Below are positions 32,157 to 43,708 of a stretch of 64,000 nucleotides of DNA, piece by piece. Made by a program: the position numbers and the translations under genes. The DNA is taken from contig NC_080560.1 in the NCBI RefSeq assembly GCF_030253575.1, positions 41,773,001-41,837,000 of the forward strand. The letters are read 5' to 3'. The first letter of the stretch is position 1. Each line of letters begins with the position of its first letter. The stretch comes from Rhododendron vialii (taxonomy: Eukaryota > Streptophyta > Magnoliopsida > Ericales > Ericaceae). Under the pieces are notes generated by a model. The model worked only from the letters and a program-made list of their open reading frames with translations, did not search any database and was not told where the DNA came from.

Positions 32157-33312
32157 TAATCAATGCAGCACAAAACTCAAATGCAAATGAAAGAGAAGTG
32201 CAAGTAAAATTGGAGTAAATTATTCATCAGTTATTCGTACACTATGGGAAACCAACCAAGGAGAGACATATTATTTGTTTTCTTTTTTCCTTACTCTACA
32301 AAAACCCAAGATCCGGAACAGCACTAAGCAACTACTAAGATTGAAGTGACCATTAAGAACTAACCTGCTCAAGTTTTGTTTCCAAGGTTTGATTAGATAA
32401 GAGGAATGGACATGGTGGTATCAAAGATCAAATACAAAAGTATTCGAGCTCCAATAAGATAGGGTTCGGAATTCGAATCCCCTCAATTCCAAGTTTTTGA
32501 CAGGACGGGACAGTCCAAATCTAGACCATATATTGGTATAAGGCTATAAGCAATGATTCGGATATGCTAAGAAACTCTTATGGTAAGAGCTTATTGATAA
32601 GAGTCTCTAAGCAAATTCGAGTCATTGATTGCAGCAATGCACAATCCAAATTTGGACCGTCCCGTCGAGTTCAAATTAAGGACCAGAGAGGATCCAATTC
32701 AGTAAGAATAAATGCATCTACCATTTGAATGCAAGAGCTTAATTACATCAACTTCGTACCCCATTTCCCCATTGGACACTATCTCCAAATTGAAAAAGAA
32801 GAGCTTAAAAAGTCACTTGTGATTCTCAAAAGTCATTCTTCAAGCAGTATTATACTAATCAAGACCAGCTAGAGCCTAGAAAGGAAGCACAAACAATTAT
32901 GAAGACTCCTGATTGAGACATGAGGGGATCTAAGTCCACCAAAGTCACAATATAAAGTTCAACAATTCTTCTTGTGCATAAAAGTGAGACATCATACCCT
33001 AATCAAGAAATTGGGACCACATATACAACACCCATGTCATCAAACAAGAACACTTTGTGAAGCATGAACCAAAAAAAATGCACCCTTTTCACAATGAAAG
33101 ATTTCTATTCCATTTTCCTTTCACGAAACACAGAATGAAGCAAAGTACAAGACTAGAAAAGTGAAACTAATGAGGACCAGTGTGATTTGGACTTGGATGA
33201 ACTTCATACCCCCATTCCAGAATTGGACTCCACTATCAAGCCAATTACCAAACCAAAGAACTTTCTATTTTCAAAGAACAGTTACCACATACAGATACGG
33301 AGAGAGAGAGAG

Positions 33313-33313
<1 letters not shown>

Positions 33314-33349
<36 letters not shown>
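33314..33349. repeat. Poly-G tract of 36 bases
   Basis: Uninterrupted G run after a short (GA)n, 144 bp beyond the stop codon of the minus-strand gene, so it would lie as poly-C in that gene's 3' UTR or just past it. It may form a G-quadruplex. Length from assembly is unreliable. Confidence 0.9.
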
Positions 33350-33350
<1 letters not shown>

Positions 33351-33492
33351 AAAAAGGTAAAATGTGCACTATAGAAACCTACTTAACCCAGAAATTTTCA
33401 ACGCTAACGGTTATTTGTAAAGCCCCTCTCATATGGGATGGGACCGCATCATTCATTGAAACCTTTTTCCTACGAACCCAACATAATGCATA

Positions 33493-34674
33493 TTAACCTC
33501 TGTAGACCAATATGGAAGGAATGGCATGGATGTTGGGAGTCATGGGACTGGTATTCTTCTTCCTATTGGAGCTTCCTCTCTTCCCATTAGAAGGATGCTT
33601 ATTCAAAGCCCTGAGGGGACTAGCAAAAGCCCATCCCCAACTCTTACTCCTCCCATGCCTCACCACCGCCGCCGCCGCCGCCGCCCCACCGTCTTCAACC
33701 GAAGATGAAACCAGGCAAGAAGAAGAAGACGACGAAGAGGATGAGGAATTGGGCATGAACCCACTAAAAATCCCACCACACTTCACTCTCTCGTTGACAT
33801 AACCCCGCCTGCCGCCGTCCACGGCGGCGGAACCGCGGCGGCGATGAACGGCGGTGATTTTCTGCTTGGATTCTCTGTACGATTCGGCTCGCCGGAGGGC
33901 GCAGTCGCCGAACCCAGTCGAGATCCGGTCGAAAAAGTCGCCGGAAAAGCTCCGGCTGCTGCCGCCGCCGCACCCGACGGATCTAGATCTCGACACCTTC
34001 CGGTCAAACGCCTCCGTTTCCGGGCTCCCTTCCTTCTCCTCCACTAAAACCGCCGCGAAATCCTCCCTTTTCCTAGGGGTATCTCCGTCAATTTCCTCTC
34101 TCCAGTCCCTACTCTCGATCTTCCGAGCGCTAGGGTTTCTAGAGAGAGAGACCAACGACCTGAAAAACCCTCTTTTCCTGGGGGTATTTTCGTCGAAATC
34201 TCTCCCGCCGCCGCTGCGCGGAGTGGTGGTGGATTTGCTCCGGTTGAAAAAGATAGTACTGTCCTTTTCTTGGTCCTTGTTCTTGTCTTTCTTCTTCTTC
34301 TTCTGGGTTTGCACGAAAGGTATTCGAAGAAATGCCCGAGTGGAGTTATACTCGTGATTATAGGAATTAGTAGTGGAGTTAAGATGGTGGATTACGTTCA
34401 AACTGTTGAGTGACGAGGTGGAGAGGGTGGGTTTGGGGGGTATGGAGTCAGATCTGGAGGACTCAGTGTTAGGGGATGGGGGTGAGGGGCAAGATTGGGA
34501 AATGGGGAAAGGAGAGGTGGAGGAGGAGACAAGTTTGGTGAGTTTTTCTTGGAGGCAGAAGGGGCAGATGCCTGATTCTGTGGTGGGTTTGTGAGGGTGG
34601 TGGTGGGTGCATTGGGTGGTACTGGGTTCGGCTGTGTCTTCTTCTTCTTCTTCTTGGACTCTTTCCATTACCAT
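33493..34674 (-). CDS. Uncharacterised Ser/Arg-rich plant protein with OCTOPUS (DUF740)-like Cys motif
   Basis: Single exon, 393 aa from the ATG at 34674. The frame stays open upstream to 34857 without conserved features and with a CT/TG-rich leader, so I chose MVMERVQEEEEED as the start. Residues 22-45 (C-x-HHHPH...GICPFCLQEKL) resemble the N-terminal Cys motif of OCTOPUS-type proteins (C.RHP...GFCxxCLxERL). Later parts are low complexity: a Lys stretch near 127-135, the repeats NTPRKRGFFRSLVSLSR and DTPRKRE, RSRSVGCGGGSSRSFSGDFF, GFGDCALRRAESYRESK, an 11-residue Ser run and an Ala run near 310-330, and RSKSWGWAFASPLRAL near the end. No signal peptide or membrane helix is seen. The role is unknown; OCTOPUS proteins act at the plasma membrane in phloem, but that is only an analogy. 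Coding DNA is much more GC-rich than its surroundings. Confidence 0.8.
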   Translation of the reverse strand: MVMERVQEEEEEDTAEPSTTQCTHHHPHKPTTESGICPFCLQEKLTKLVSSSTSPFPISQSCPSPPSPNTESSRSDSIPPKPTLSTSSLNSLNVIHHLNSTTNSYNHEYNSTRAFLRIPFVQTQKKKKKDKNKDQEKDSTIFFNRSKSTTTPRSGGGRDFDENTPRKRGFFRSLVSLSRNPSARKIESRDWREEIDGDTPRKREDFAAVLVEEKEGSPETEAFDRKVSRSRSVGCGGGSSRSFSGDFFDRISTGFGDCALRRAESYRESKQKITAVHRRRGSAAVDGGRRGYVNERVKCGGIFSGFMPNSSSSSSSSSSCLVSSSVEDGGAAAAAAVVRHGRSKSWGWAFASPLRALNKHPSNGKRGSSNRKKNTSPMTPNIHAIPSILVYRG

Positions 34675-35009
34675 TTTTCCCGGTTTTTGTAAACACCAAA
34701 AGGTATGGAAGAAGTTGTTTGCTTGCTGCTGCAGGTCTTGTGTGTGTGTGTGAGAGAGAGAGAGGTCAAAAGGGTAGGGGTTGAATGAAAGGAAGGGAGG
34801 AGAAAAGTTTACTACAGTATTTGGGAGGGTAGGCTCTCCCCGTCCTCTTGTGATCACATAGGATCCGGATCACATAAGGCCAGTGATGATTTTTGTTTAT
34901 TTATCTATTTAGGCGATGGTAAACCATAAAGTCGTATCGCGCGTATGAGCGTGAGTAAGATCGTAAACGAACAAAGTCGCTTGAGACATAAATAGAGAAA
35001 CTTAAGCTC
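34675..35009. promoter_or_regulatory. Upstream region of the uncharacterised minus-strand gene
   Basis: Leader on the minus strand with CT and CA microsatellites at 34740-34763. No certain TATA box was picked out. Confidence 0.35.
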
Positions 35010-35221
35010 AAATTTTAAGCTCATGTTGTTTTCAAACCGAACACAAGCCAGTAGAGGCTCGCCTCAAGTTGGCTCGAGATATATATACGTTTTTTCGTTG
35101 GCCCATTAGGGCTCGTGAACAAGCTCGAACTCGCGTCAAACCAAGGCCGGCTCGGCTCGAGCTTGGCTCGTTAAGTTTTCAACCAAGCTTGACTCGGCTC
35201 GGTTCGGCTCGTTTGCAGCTT
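35010..35221. mobile_element. Partial copy of the GCTCGGCTCG foldback family
   Basis: Rich in GCTCG/CGAGC words, ending CGGCTCGTTTGCAGCTTTAA. The left end is not clear. Related to 24072-24324 and 25071-25269. Confidence 0.5.
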
Positions 35222-35767
35222 TAAGTGTGAGCATGAATGTATTGAATATTCTAAATTATGATATTTGTGAGAATAAGGATTAAAAGCAAAAGCAAAGGAT
35301 ATTCTTAAAAATTAAGGAATATGTGACTATGATTGGAAGTCTTAGCAAATAAACTATTGATATGAAAAAAGAAGAAGAAAAAAAAGAGAGTAGGTTATTC
35401 GAACATGAATTGATGCAAGTATCTTGTTGAATTATATCTGTCTAAAAAATGAACAGTTAATGTACAATGACCATTAGTAAATACTAATTTTACCTATATT
35501 TACAAATCTGTTAAGTTATAAGTTACAAAAGTATATCATATTAATTTTGTATAAATTAAAATCTTACTCTAAATGAAAAAACGGATGGATAGAAGAGACT
35601 AATCGTTTAGCCTAATCTCCCATTCTCGTTTCGTTCTACTGTTGTACCTTCTTTTGTCTTTTTTCTTTTTTTTATCTGCTTCTACCGTTGTACCTAATCA
35701 TCCTACTATCAAACAATAGCGCTCTCTCTCTCTCACCGATTCACTTAATCGTAGAGAAGGAGCAGCG

Positions 35768-35770
<3 letters not shown>

Positions 35771-35818
<48 letters not shown>
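35771..35818 (+). repeat. (CT)n microsatellite inside a short duplication
   Basis: Long CT run. Sequence on both sides is related (CACCGATTCACTTAATCGTAGAG before, CACTGATTCGGTTAATCGCAGAG after), so the block arose by local duplication. Not called as a gene. Confidence 0.85.
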
Positions 35819-35821
<3 letters not shown>

Positions 35822-35822
<1 letters not shown>

Positions 35823-36296
35823 ATTCGGTTAATCGCAGAGGAGCAGCTCCTAGTCGGAATCTAGAATTTGGTTGTTACATTATGCAAGAATTTGGTTTTT
35901 GTTTGCCGCACTAGAAATGTGGAATGAGTTTGCTGGCATTTTTTGACTAGACCGTCGGAGGTTATTTTCGGTCTCTGATCGGTCTAGCTCTTAGTCATGC
36001 GTTATCTGTGCAGGTCAAACAAATGACTAGACAAACTCAGTCGCTGAACCAAGAGCTCAAAAGAGGTTCACCGATCTTGATCGACAACTCCCACAAAACA
36101 CCTACAGGCATACAACACCACTGCACCCTGAGACAAAGAGCAACAACCAAAGGGCAACAACAATTGTGAAGAAAAAGTGCTAGGGGACATGCAGATTCCA
36201 CTGATTAGATATTATCTTGGTTCAGTGAACTATACACGCTTCCTATCAACTTTAGACTGTTTTCATTTTTCGATTGTCCAGCAATCATAATTTAGT
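35822..36296. other. Unassigned sequence
   Basis: A short open stretch around 36015-36160 reads QVKQMTRQTQSLNQELKRGS, which could be a decayed retroelement gag piece, but no motif proves it. Nothing else is seen. Confidence 0.25.
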
Positions 36297-36660
36297 CTGC
36301 GTTCTTATGAACTTAATTTTAATTTGAAATTTTTATTTTTATTTAATTTTTTTTCGTATTTGTTAGTTTTGCACCTAATTTTTGTGGGTTATTGATTCAT
36401 CTCGACCAGAGGAAATCGAAAAAGTTAAATTTTTTTACATTTACCTAAATATTTTGAAAAATAACCACTTTTTAGGCAAAAAGTGACTCTTTTTCTCTTT
36501 TAAAGAATGGTTATTTTTCTAAATACTCGGGTAAAAGTAAAAAAAAAAATTATTTTTTCGATTCCTCTCGTCGAGACGAATCAATAATCCACAAAAGTTT
36601 GACACAAAACTAACAAATGTGAAAAAAATTCAAATAATGACAAAACTCTCAAATTTAGTA
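36297..36660. mobile_element. Degenerate MITE related to the one in PRL1 intron 3
   Basis: Starts near GCGTTCTTATGAACTTAA. Internal inverted arms carry ATTGATTCATCTCGACCAGAGG against CCTCTCGTCGAGACGAATCAAT, and GTTAGTTTTGCACCTAA against TTGACACAAAACTAAC. The right border is uncertain. Confidence 0.5.
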
Positions 36661-37516
36661 GTTGGTTAAAAAAATTTTGGGACAGATATTACTAGTTGAT
36701 AGAGACTTGTCATGCATTCGTGCATCACTTTGGGCCTAATTGCTTCCAATAATAATTTCGCATCATTTAATCTCTGTCCATTGATGGCCTGACCGCCAAC
36801 AATAACATTTAAACCCAGTGTTAACTTTTCCTTTGGGTAATTCAGGATATCTCGTGAATTTGTGCGCAATTCGAACTATATCTGTAGCCCTTTCTATAAC
36901 TCTTTCACACGCTTACGCATAGGGGGTGAGGTAGCCCCAAGAATTATTAATAAGGAAAATTGAACCCGAGATCTTAGGAAGGAAGCCAAACTCTAATTAA
37001 ATCCCAAGTCAAGATCACGAAGCCAACCTCTCGGGATTTTTAAACCTACTAACTGGGGTCTATAGAAGTACGTATGTGATATCTCATCATTTGAAAATTA
37101 TATGAGGAATATTATTAGCAGCTAATTAAACAAAGTGATGCCGAATTCACAGACGGTGGTGGTATGTGCATATAACGCCGACGTTGGGCTCAAGTACAAA
37201 ATAATAACTTATAAAAAAATAAAAAAAATCAAGTTGGTCGAACATTCGTAGTTGCATGATCTGTGTCAGAGTTCTGCTATTGCATTGATCACGGACGAAC
37301 CACCAGAGCGTACCCTCAGATCGTTTTGATAAAAGAGCACACATTAAGAGAAGGCAACAAAGTCGCGAATAGACTTGCAAACATGGGCGTTCCCCTCCTT
37401 GAGAGACGGATATGAGAGGAGTGGCCTTCGAGAGATTTTGGTTTGTTTTTTTCGTTTCCAGTCTACCCAGGAAAAAAAACTACCTTCAAGAAGGCCCTGG
37501 AAAGATCCCACCATTG

Positions 37517-37517
37517 C

Positions 37518-37550
<33 letters not shown>
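37517..37550 (+). repeat. (GA)n microsatellite
   Basis: Pure GA run of about 17 units in intergenic DNA. Frames reading through it are repeat artefacts. Confidence 0.9.
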
Positions 37551-37554
<4 letters not shown>

Positions 37555-37693
37555 CTGCTAACTCGGCAAGGTGGGCTAAAAAATACAGCTAAATGGGCTT
37601 TGAAATTGGGCCTGAAGCTGGATCAGGATCAAGTTAGACTTAAGGCTTTCACCAGCTATGTACAGACTACTGGAGCTACGGCCCATACATATA

Positions 37694-38137
37694 GGGCGTG
37701 TTTGATAACCCTCTTGGAGGGAGGGATTGGGATTGAGAAGGTGATAGAATTGTTAATTCTTTGTTTGGTTGGCATTTGTGGATGGGGATTAGTTATCCCA
37801 TGGGATTGTTAATCCCCCAAAATGGGGGTATTAGCAATACCATGGGGGGGGGGGGGGGGGGGGGGGGTTACTACTAATCCCATCCCCATGGGATTGAGCA
37901 AGACTAGTTTGAAAACTCATCTTAATCCCAATTTCAATCCTAATCCTAGCCAAAACAAACATGTTATTTACAATCTCACCTCATTCTCAATTCCAATCTC
38001 AATCCTAATCATGTGCAAAACAAACATGAATGAATGATTCATCCCCTCATTAATAATCCCACCTCATTCTTAATCCCAATCCTAATCCCACCTCATTACG
38101 AATCCCTCCAAAACGAAATCTGCAATCAAACACGCCC
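37694..38137. mobile_element. MITE with GGGCGTGTTTGAT ends and internal poly-G
   Basis: The left end GGGCGTGTTTGATAACCC and right end GCAATCAAACACGCCC are inverted. ATA flanks both sides (37691-37693, 38138-38140). The interior repeats AATCCC-type words. A run of 24 G (37844-37867) lies between CCATG and TTACTAC and seems to be an expansion of the element's own G-rich centre. Confidence 0.75.
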
Positions 38138-39087
38138 ATAGTTTCTTCTTATCAACAGGCTCATCAATTTTTTGCTTATACGAGGAAGCAATCGATATCC
38201 AAGAAAGATATATTGATATCCGTAAAATAAAATCGATACTCAAGAAAAACTTGAACTACGTAAATAATTTTTGCCTCGCTTGATCCTTAGTCAATAAGGG
38301 ATTCAAAATATCTCTTTGTTTGACAGAAAGAGAATGAGCGTTCATTTGATCTTGGTCCTTGTGGAGCGAAGCCCTCTTGATAATCAAATATCCATAAATG
38401 ACTTGTTTTTGGTTTTTGGTAAGAGATGAACATTACCGTATATCTTAAAGACCCTTAAGATATTTGTTTTGGTCTCCCTTTTTTAAGCTGTGCTGCAAAT
38501 TTCCATGCCTAAAAATTGCCCCCTAGACATTAATCACTTTTTATAATTGAAATTTTATAACTACTTCAGTTCCTCATTTTTGTTTGACCTAATTCATTCT
38601 GATCAGTCTACAGCCTTCAATTTCGAAAGAACATTAATTAAGGAACCATGCATTAAAGGGTATGAGTTCTTTTGGGTCTATATATAGCACAATCATCTTG
38701 TTAATTTGCATACCTTCTTCTACAAGAGGACAAGACACATACACTAAATAGACAAGACATATACACTAGACTTAACGTGGTCAATTTGACCGGTATGCTT
38801 GTTCCACGTGCCGAGATGAACGGCCGGATGGGTCGCTTTGGGTCTGTTCTCAGGTCTTCTCAAGCCACTTGGGCGGTCGCTTTCGTCGACTTGGGAGGAA
38901 ATCAATCAACATTATGTATTTATGCATATATATATCAATCTTTTCAACGTTTCTACAGTCTGAGAAGCTTTTGACAACAATCATTTGTGAATTGTGATAG
39001 CAACTTGAAACCAACACAAAGAATAATAAAAGGGGGGGAAAGAAAAAACAGGTAGCAAGAGACGTAGTAGAAAACTACAACAGCAAC
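38138..39087. other. Intergenic DNA and SWEET 3' flank
   Basis: A TATATATAG stretch is present at 38680-38690. Sequence at 38790-38850 (GAGATGAACGGCCGGATGGG) also resembles a segment of SWEET intron 3 near 41340 in reverse, so it is probably a dispersed repeat. No gene is supported. Confidence 0.35.
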
Positions 39088-40714
39088 TCATGATTCTTGC
39101 TGTGAAATTATTTGATCTGAAGGCAGGATGAGGTGCTCATGTTGGTGGCCCTCTTCCAGTAATCCATTGATCAGGCCATTTTTGGAGGGCTTGGGATTTC
39201 TGTAAATAGCATATAGCACTAGCTGTGCACTTCCAAGTATGAAGCCAGTCCCATTTGGTACCTACACCCCCCCAAAGTGCATTCTCTTTGATCAGTACAT
39301 TTTTAGAATTCAACAGCGTCCAAAGCCGTTCAATACATATAGCCAGACCCACATATACGTCGAAAAGCTCCGAACGTTTTAAAGTAGTATTCATAGACTT
39401 TTGGTTGTTTATTCTATAGTACTCATTGAGAACGTCACTTGTACTCAATAATCATGTTGATCAGTATGATATTCCAATAGGTTCATTATGGGGGGGGGGG
39501 GGGGGGGGGGGGGGGGGAAGATTTACATTCTGTATCATCCAAAGCCGTTCGATACATATAGCCAGACCCACATATACGTCGAAAAGCTCTGGACGTTTTA
39601 AAGTAGTATTCATAGACTTTTGGTTGTTTATTCTACAGTACTCGTTGAGAACGCCACTTGTACTCAATAATCATGTTGATCAGTATGATATTCCAATAGG
39701 TTCGTTATGAGGGGGGGGGGGGGGAAATATTTACATTCTGTATCAAAACTCACTTATTTCGAGATATATGTGCTGCAAATTTTGCGTCGATTGATTCTCG
39801 ATCGACGTGATTCTTGACATGTTTGATATTTGATCATCAAATTGGACGAACTCAACATTTAGAGTTAATGATGGAAGGTCATAAATATTTCTTGTATGGA
39901 AAATGGAAAGCATAAATTTTACTCACAGCAAGGATATAATCCTGAACGAGGATAGCATAGAAAGCCCAAACGCCTCCATTCAAGAAAAAGGAAAATGAGA
40001 GGAAGAATGGCATGAACTCTACGCTCTTTGTTGTCACCACCCTTTTCTGGGGAAAAACAAAACAAAAAACATCAAGTGTGAGCATCTAATAGTAACATGT
40101 AAAGTTACAACATCACCTTTTCTATGTGACAATCTCCACAGGCAATCCCCTTTCTTAAAGTTCCCGTCCCGAGGTTTAAGGCTAATGGTAGGCTCAGAGT
40201 CAAAATTCGAATTAATGAGTACATAGGCGTGGGAAACTCTTCGGTGAAGAAGCATTTTCCTTAGTCAAACAAGTGAGACGGGACTTTCCGAAGTGAGACC
40301 AATACGCATGTGATTTCCAAACCAAAAAAGCGCGGGCTTCAACTTTTTTACATAATAGAGGATAACATTGTAAATTCACATACAGAAGACAACGAAAAGA
40401 AATGCAATCGTATACCAAAATAATGGAGATTAAAAAAATTAAAAGTACACATTTGATCTTACCATGGCAGCCAGTGGTGAGGCATACATGATGATGTTAA
40501 GCCCTGCACCCATAATTCCCATGGCATCTATTCTATTATCACCTTTCAAAGCCAATTGAGTCACCATAATTGCTACTGCCAGAAAACCCACGTCCAGAAT
40601 CCCCACAAGAATCGCAGTCTTAGCCTAAAAACATGATGATCATGGCTAATTAAAAATATAGGGAGATTAATTATAAAAAAAAAAAACACGTAATCACTTA
40701 TATCTTTTCCTACA

Positions 40715-40770
<56 letters not shown>

Positions 40771-41965
40771 CATAAGATAAAATTAATAAGCCTAATTAGT
40801 AATTCAACCTTTGATGATAAATTGGATTTTCGAAAAAAAAAAACTTTAGATGTTGCCCTCCCATTCCCCCCTTTTGGAAATATACTGCTAACATTTTAGA
40901 AAAAAAAGTTGTATAATATACAAAAAGTGATATCAATTTTTGCCGATACAAGTCGCAAAACGCTACGAATTAACGTATAAAAGGTGATGATGAGGAAAAT
41001 CTTAGGAGAGAGATCACTATTTTTTTCAACAAATTCTTATGTGAAAGAGGCTAGGGTGTAGGATTTTTGAAAAAGGAGATCATCTCTATAGTTCTAAATT
41101 TTGAAGAACAAAAACCTAAAATGATTATACTAACACGATAATTTCGCAACGTGAGTAGGGCAGTTGTACGTCCAGACTCATACGCCCCTTGATACTATAC
41201 CTTGTGTACACATACATGGAATGTATATTCGGAATGTATATTTGTATATACGAGAATAGAAATATATAGAAGTGAAGGAAAAAGACGATGGTGGTGTTGA
41301 TGGATGTTGTCGAGCAGATCCCTGCCGAGCAGGTGCAGAGCGGCCCATCCGGCTATTCATCTCAACACGGATGGCTTGAATCGAATCTGAGCGCCTACAA
41401 ATTGCATACAGATCTGAACCGCTCATTGCTTGGTTAAGATTAGAGCCATCGAAGCGGCCTAGCTCTCTGCACCGCTCCACGGGATGCTGCCATCTCCCAT
41501 TCTGTTGATGATCAAGTGGTAGCTAGAAGCCTAGAAGTACTTACTCTCGTATTTTGGGGTGCGTATATGAGAAATATGGAGAGATAGATTGCTTCAACAA
41601 CGATGCCGAAGCCATTGACAGTGGCAACAAGTAATTCACCAGATTTCATGAGCCCGTAATAAGTCCACAACGAAGAATTCAACAATGTGCAGATGTAAGG
41701 AAGGCTTTCAAACTCTTCGGTCGATCGCTGCTTTATTATTCTCCAGAATGTACTCCTGCATTAATTCACAAATTAAGGTTTTCATTCTCAATCTCTACGG
41801 TTGCGATTTTTCATTCCTTGAAAATAACAATACGGAATTAAAAAAATACTAAGACACAAATTAAATCGTGGGAATATTTGTAAAATAGATTAGCATTTGT
41901 ATGATGCTTGATTCCGAAAATTCGGTTGTTTTCAGAATCAATTGTGCAGAACACTTAAGACAATC

Positions 41966-42041
<76 letters not shown>

Positions 42042-42343
42042 CTCGATCTCGAAAGTATGTGCATGGACAAACATGTGAAAAGAAGAATGGGGCAAATTTA
42101 AGAAGCTAGAAATAGCTTACATGGGGGAGAGAAACATCAGAACAGAGATAACGTTGCCTGCAACAAGAAAAGGCCAACAAATGAGTCCCTTTTTTTTTTT
42201 CTTTTCTATTTTTGCCCTCCTAAATTAATCAAATGAATGATAAAACACCGACATCGATCGATCACACTTCGACTTAAATGTGTAGAACAAGAATATAAAT
42301 GTAAGTTACCTATCACTCCAATAACCAAACTCAAGCCTTCCAT
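39088..42343 (-). CDS. SWEET17: SWEET16/17-like sugar facilitator
   Basis: Minus-strand exons: 42343-42310, 42157-42121, 41755-41545, 40624-40463, 40046-39927, 39261-39088; 738 nt, 245 aa. SWEETs are seven-helix uniporters made of two MtN3 triple-helix bundles joined by a linker helix. The N-terminus MEGLSLVIGVIGNVISVLMF enters helix 1. The first MtN3 unit has STEEFESLPYICTLLNSSLW and ATVNGFGIVVEAIY. The second has GLNIIMYASPLAAMK, VVTTKSVEFMPFFLSFSFFL and VPNGTGFILGSAQLVLYAIY. These loops match tonoplast SWEET16/17, which moves fructose and glucose across the vacuole membrane; the 16-versus-17 choice and substrate are inferred. The first two exons are only 34 and 37 nt. Intron 2 holds a long (CT)n tract and intron 5 a poly-G-tailed tandem duplication. 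Confidence 0.94.
39319..39724 (+). repeat. 219-bp tandem duplication with poly-G ends in SWEET intron 5
   Basis: The two copies start at CCAAAGCCGTTC (39319 and 39538) and share GACCCACATATACGTCGAAA through TTCCAATAGGTTC. Each ends in a G run: 28 G at 39490-39517 and 14 G at 39711-39724. The piece just upstream of copy 1 also has a run of seven C, the likely trace of the same unit. Confidence 0.9.
40716..40766. repeat. (TA)n microsatellite in SWEET intron 3
   Basis: About 25 TA units, roughly 90 bp upstream (in gene sense) of the exon 4 acceptor. Confidence 0.9.
41968..42038 (+). repeat. (CT)n microsatellite in SWEET intron 2
   Basis: About 35 units, the longest CT run in the window, followed by GATCTCGATCTCG. 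On the gene's sense strand it is a GA run 80 bp after exon 2. Confidence 0.93.
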
Positions 42344-43708
42344 TTCCAGGTGAGAAAACCTGAAAGAAAAAAGCACTGAGTTTTGATACTGATGTTGGGA
42401 ATTATTTGAGGCTTGCTGAGTGCTGGCTTTGGGGAGAACGATTAGAAAATGATAACTCATGTTGCATGCTTCAACAACTCATGTTGACTGCTCTATATAG
42501 TATATTCCATCACATGTTTTGCACTACCAATGAAGATCATAAATTATTTGGGTGCTATCAACGGAGTCAATTTATATTTGATTTGATCTTGGGGGTTTTT
42601 TTGTTACCCAGACATCCGGGTCAACTTGCACGCATCTCGATCGACTAATTTTGGACTCCTGAAGTTAACGACCAAGTAAACCCTCGAGTGGGCTCACGGT
42701 TTGGAATGTTTAGCCTCTTTGGGATTGAAACATGTGAAATCATGGAGAACAAACATTTATTTGATTTCTCATGTTATTGGTTTTGGCTCGGCTTTAAGTG
42801 GACTCTCGCTGGTAGATTGTGGAGTTAGTCCCGCAGGAATTAATCGTTTTCTACGTAACCTCGCTCGGACACTCGAGTTATCATTAAAATGCATTATTTG
42901 GGAGGAGCCCATTGTAAAGCTTGTAGCAACCTATGTAAATTAATTAACAAGTGGTCAACTAGCCGTTAGGTAGGACATATATTTCTTTCGGTTTCGTGAT
43001 TAATGCGTATTCGTATTTGTATTTACCCCAAAAAAAATAAAATAAAATAATGCGTATTTGTAGCTGCTTAACATGTGCTTTAAGATTTTTTTTCGAGAAA
43101 ACTGAAACTTTCATTACCAAAACATAGCCAAAGAACAAGCCCTGGGTTCCCGTTGTTCGCAAGGCCATCCAAGCCGTTCGTGCTCGGCAACGGACGATTC
43201 AGATTTCATTTCAGCTGACGGTTCAAATTTTATCTTGATAGACGGCAGAGATATGTTCGTCTAAGATAAAATCTGCGCCGTTCATTGCCGAGCACAGACG
43301 ACTTAAACAACCACGTACTAGCCCTCCCCTTTCAGACTTGTTGCTTTAGGAGTGTACAAAGAAACTTTTGGCATTATCGACTTTTCACAGGTTTTACACC
43401 CCATATTGAGTTGAGCTTTACAATGCGACTCAACCAAATTTCACAACTACTAGCCAGGATGGGGAAAAAAAAATACATCAAGAAGGATTGTAGGGTCCAA
43501 GAATTAGTCCGAGATAAACGTAAGTTTGCTCGAGATTCTCTGCATTACTAAAACAATCATAAAGCGCTATGGAACTGTCGCGGTGTTATGCATACCCACG
43601 GCCCACCACATATTTTGCATGAGATCAATTGTCAAATCATGAAAAAGGAAAAATAAAAAAAAGAAAAGAAAAGCCAAAGCTCTCTATTTGTAAATTGATT
43701 ATTAATTA
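42344..43708. other. SWEET upstream region and repeats
   Basis: No gene is supported. At about 43085-43150 the minus strand ends in a LINE-like tail (GTAATGAAAGTTTCAGTTTTCTCGAAAAAAAA is the style, here split by small changes). At 43163-43320 a foldback with CCGTTCGTGCTCGGCAACGG and CCGTTCATTGCCGAGCACAG arms is seen. Confidence 0.4.

Larger units (their letters stand above)
30450..33160. repeat. Locally duplicated non-coding segments
   Basis: Segment 30480-30640 (CACATAATTCGCGTGCGTGA..., GCGACTAAAGTC) has a diverged copy at 31290-31440. Segment 30650-30860 (GATCTAAGCCCACGAAAGTC..., GGGACCACACGTATA) has one at 32900-33060. A 75-bp tandem pair lies at about 30967-31120 (GCTATAACCATAAT, CCGTTTGTTGGA). 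No coding potential is seen. The pattern points to old local duplications downstream of the minus-strand gene at 33493. Confidence 0.55.

Noticed and set aside
33161-33496. Frame with a long Gly run
   Set aside because: Reads through the 36-base poly-G tract; no start context or conserved part.
33854-34594. Plus-strand frames opposite the minus-strand gene
   Set aside because: Antisense shadows of a GC-rich coding exon; low-complexity without motifs.
36010-36160. Retroelement gag remnant
   Set aside because: A few Gln/Thr-rich residues only; no zinc knuckle or LTR nearby.
39319-39724. CRISPR-like or other spaced repeat array
   Set aside because: Two tandem copies with poly-G ends in a plant intron; there are no regular spacers. 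The same holds for the other tandem pairs in the window.
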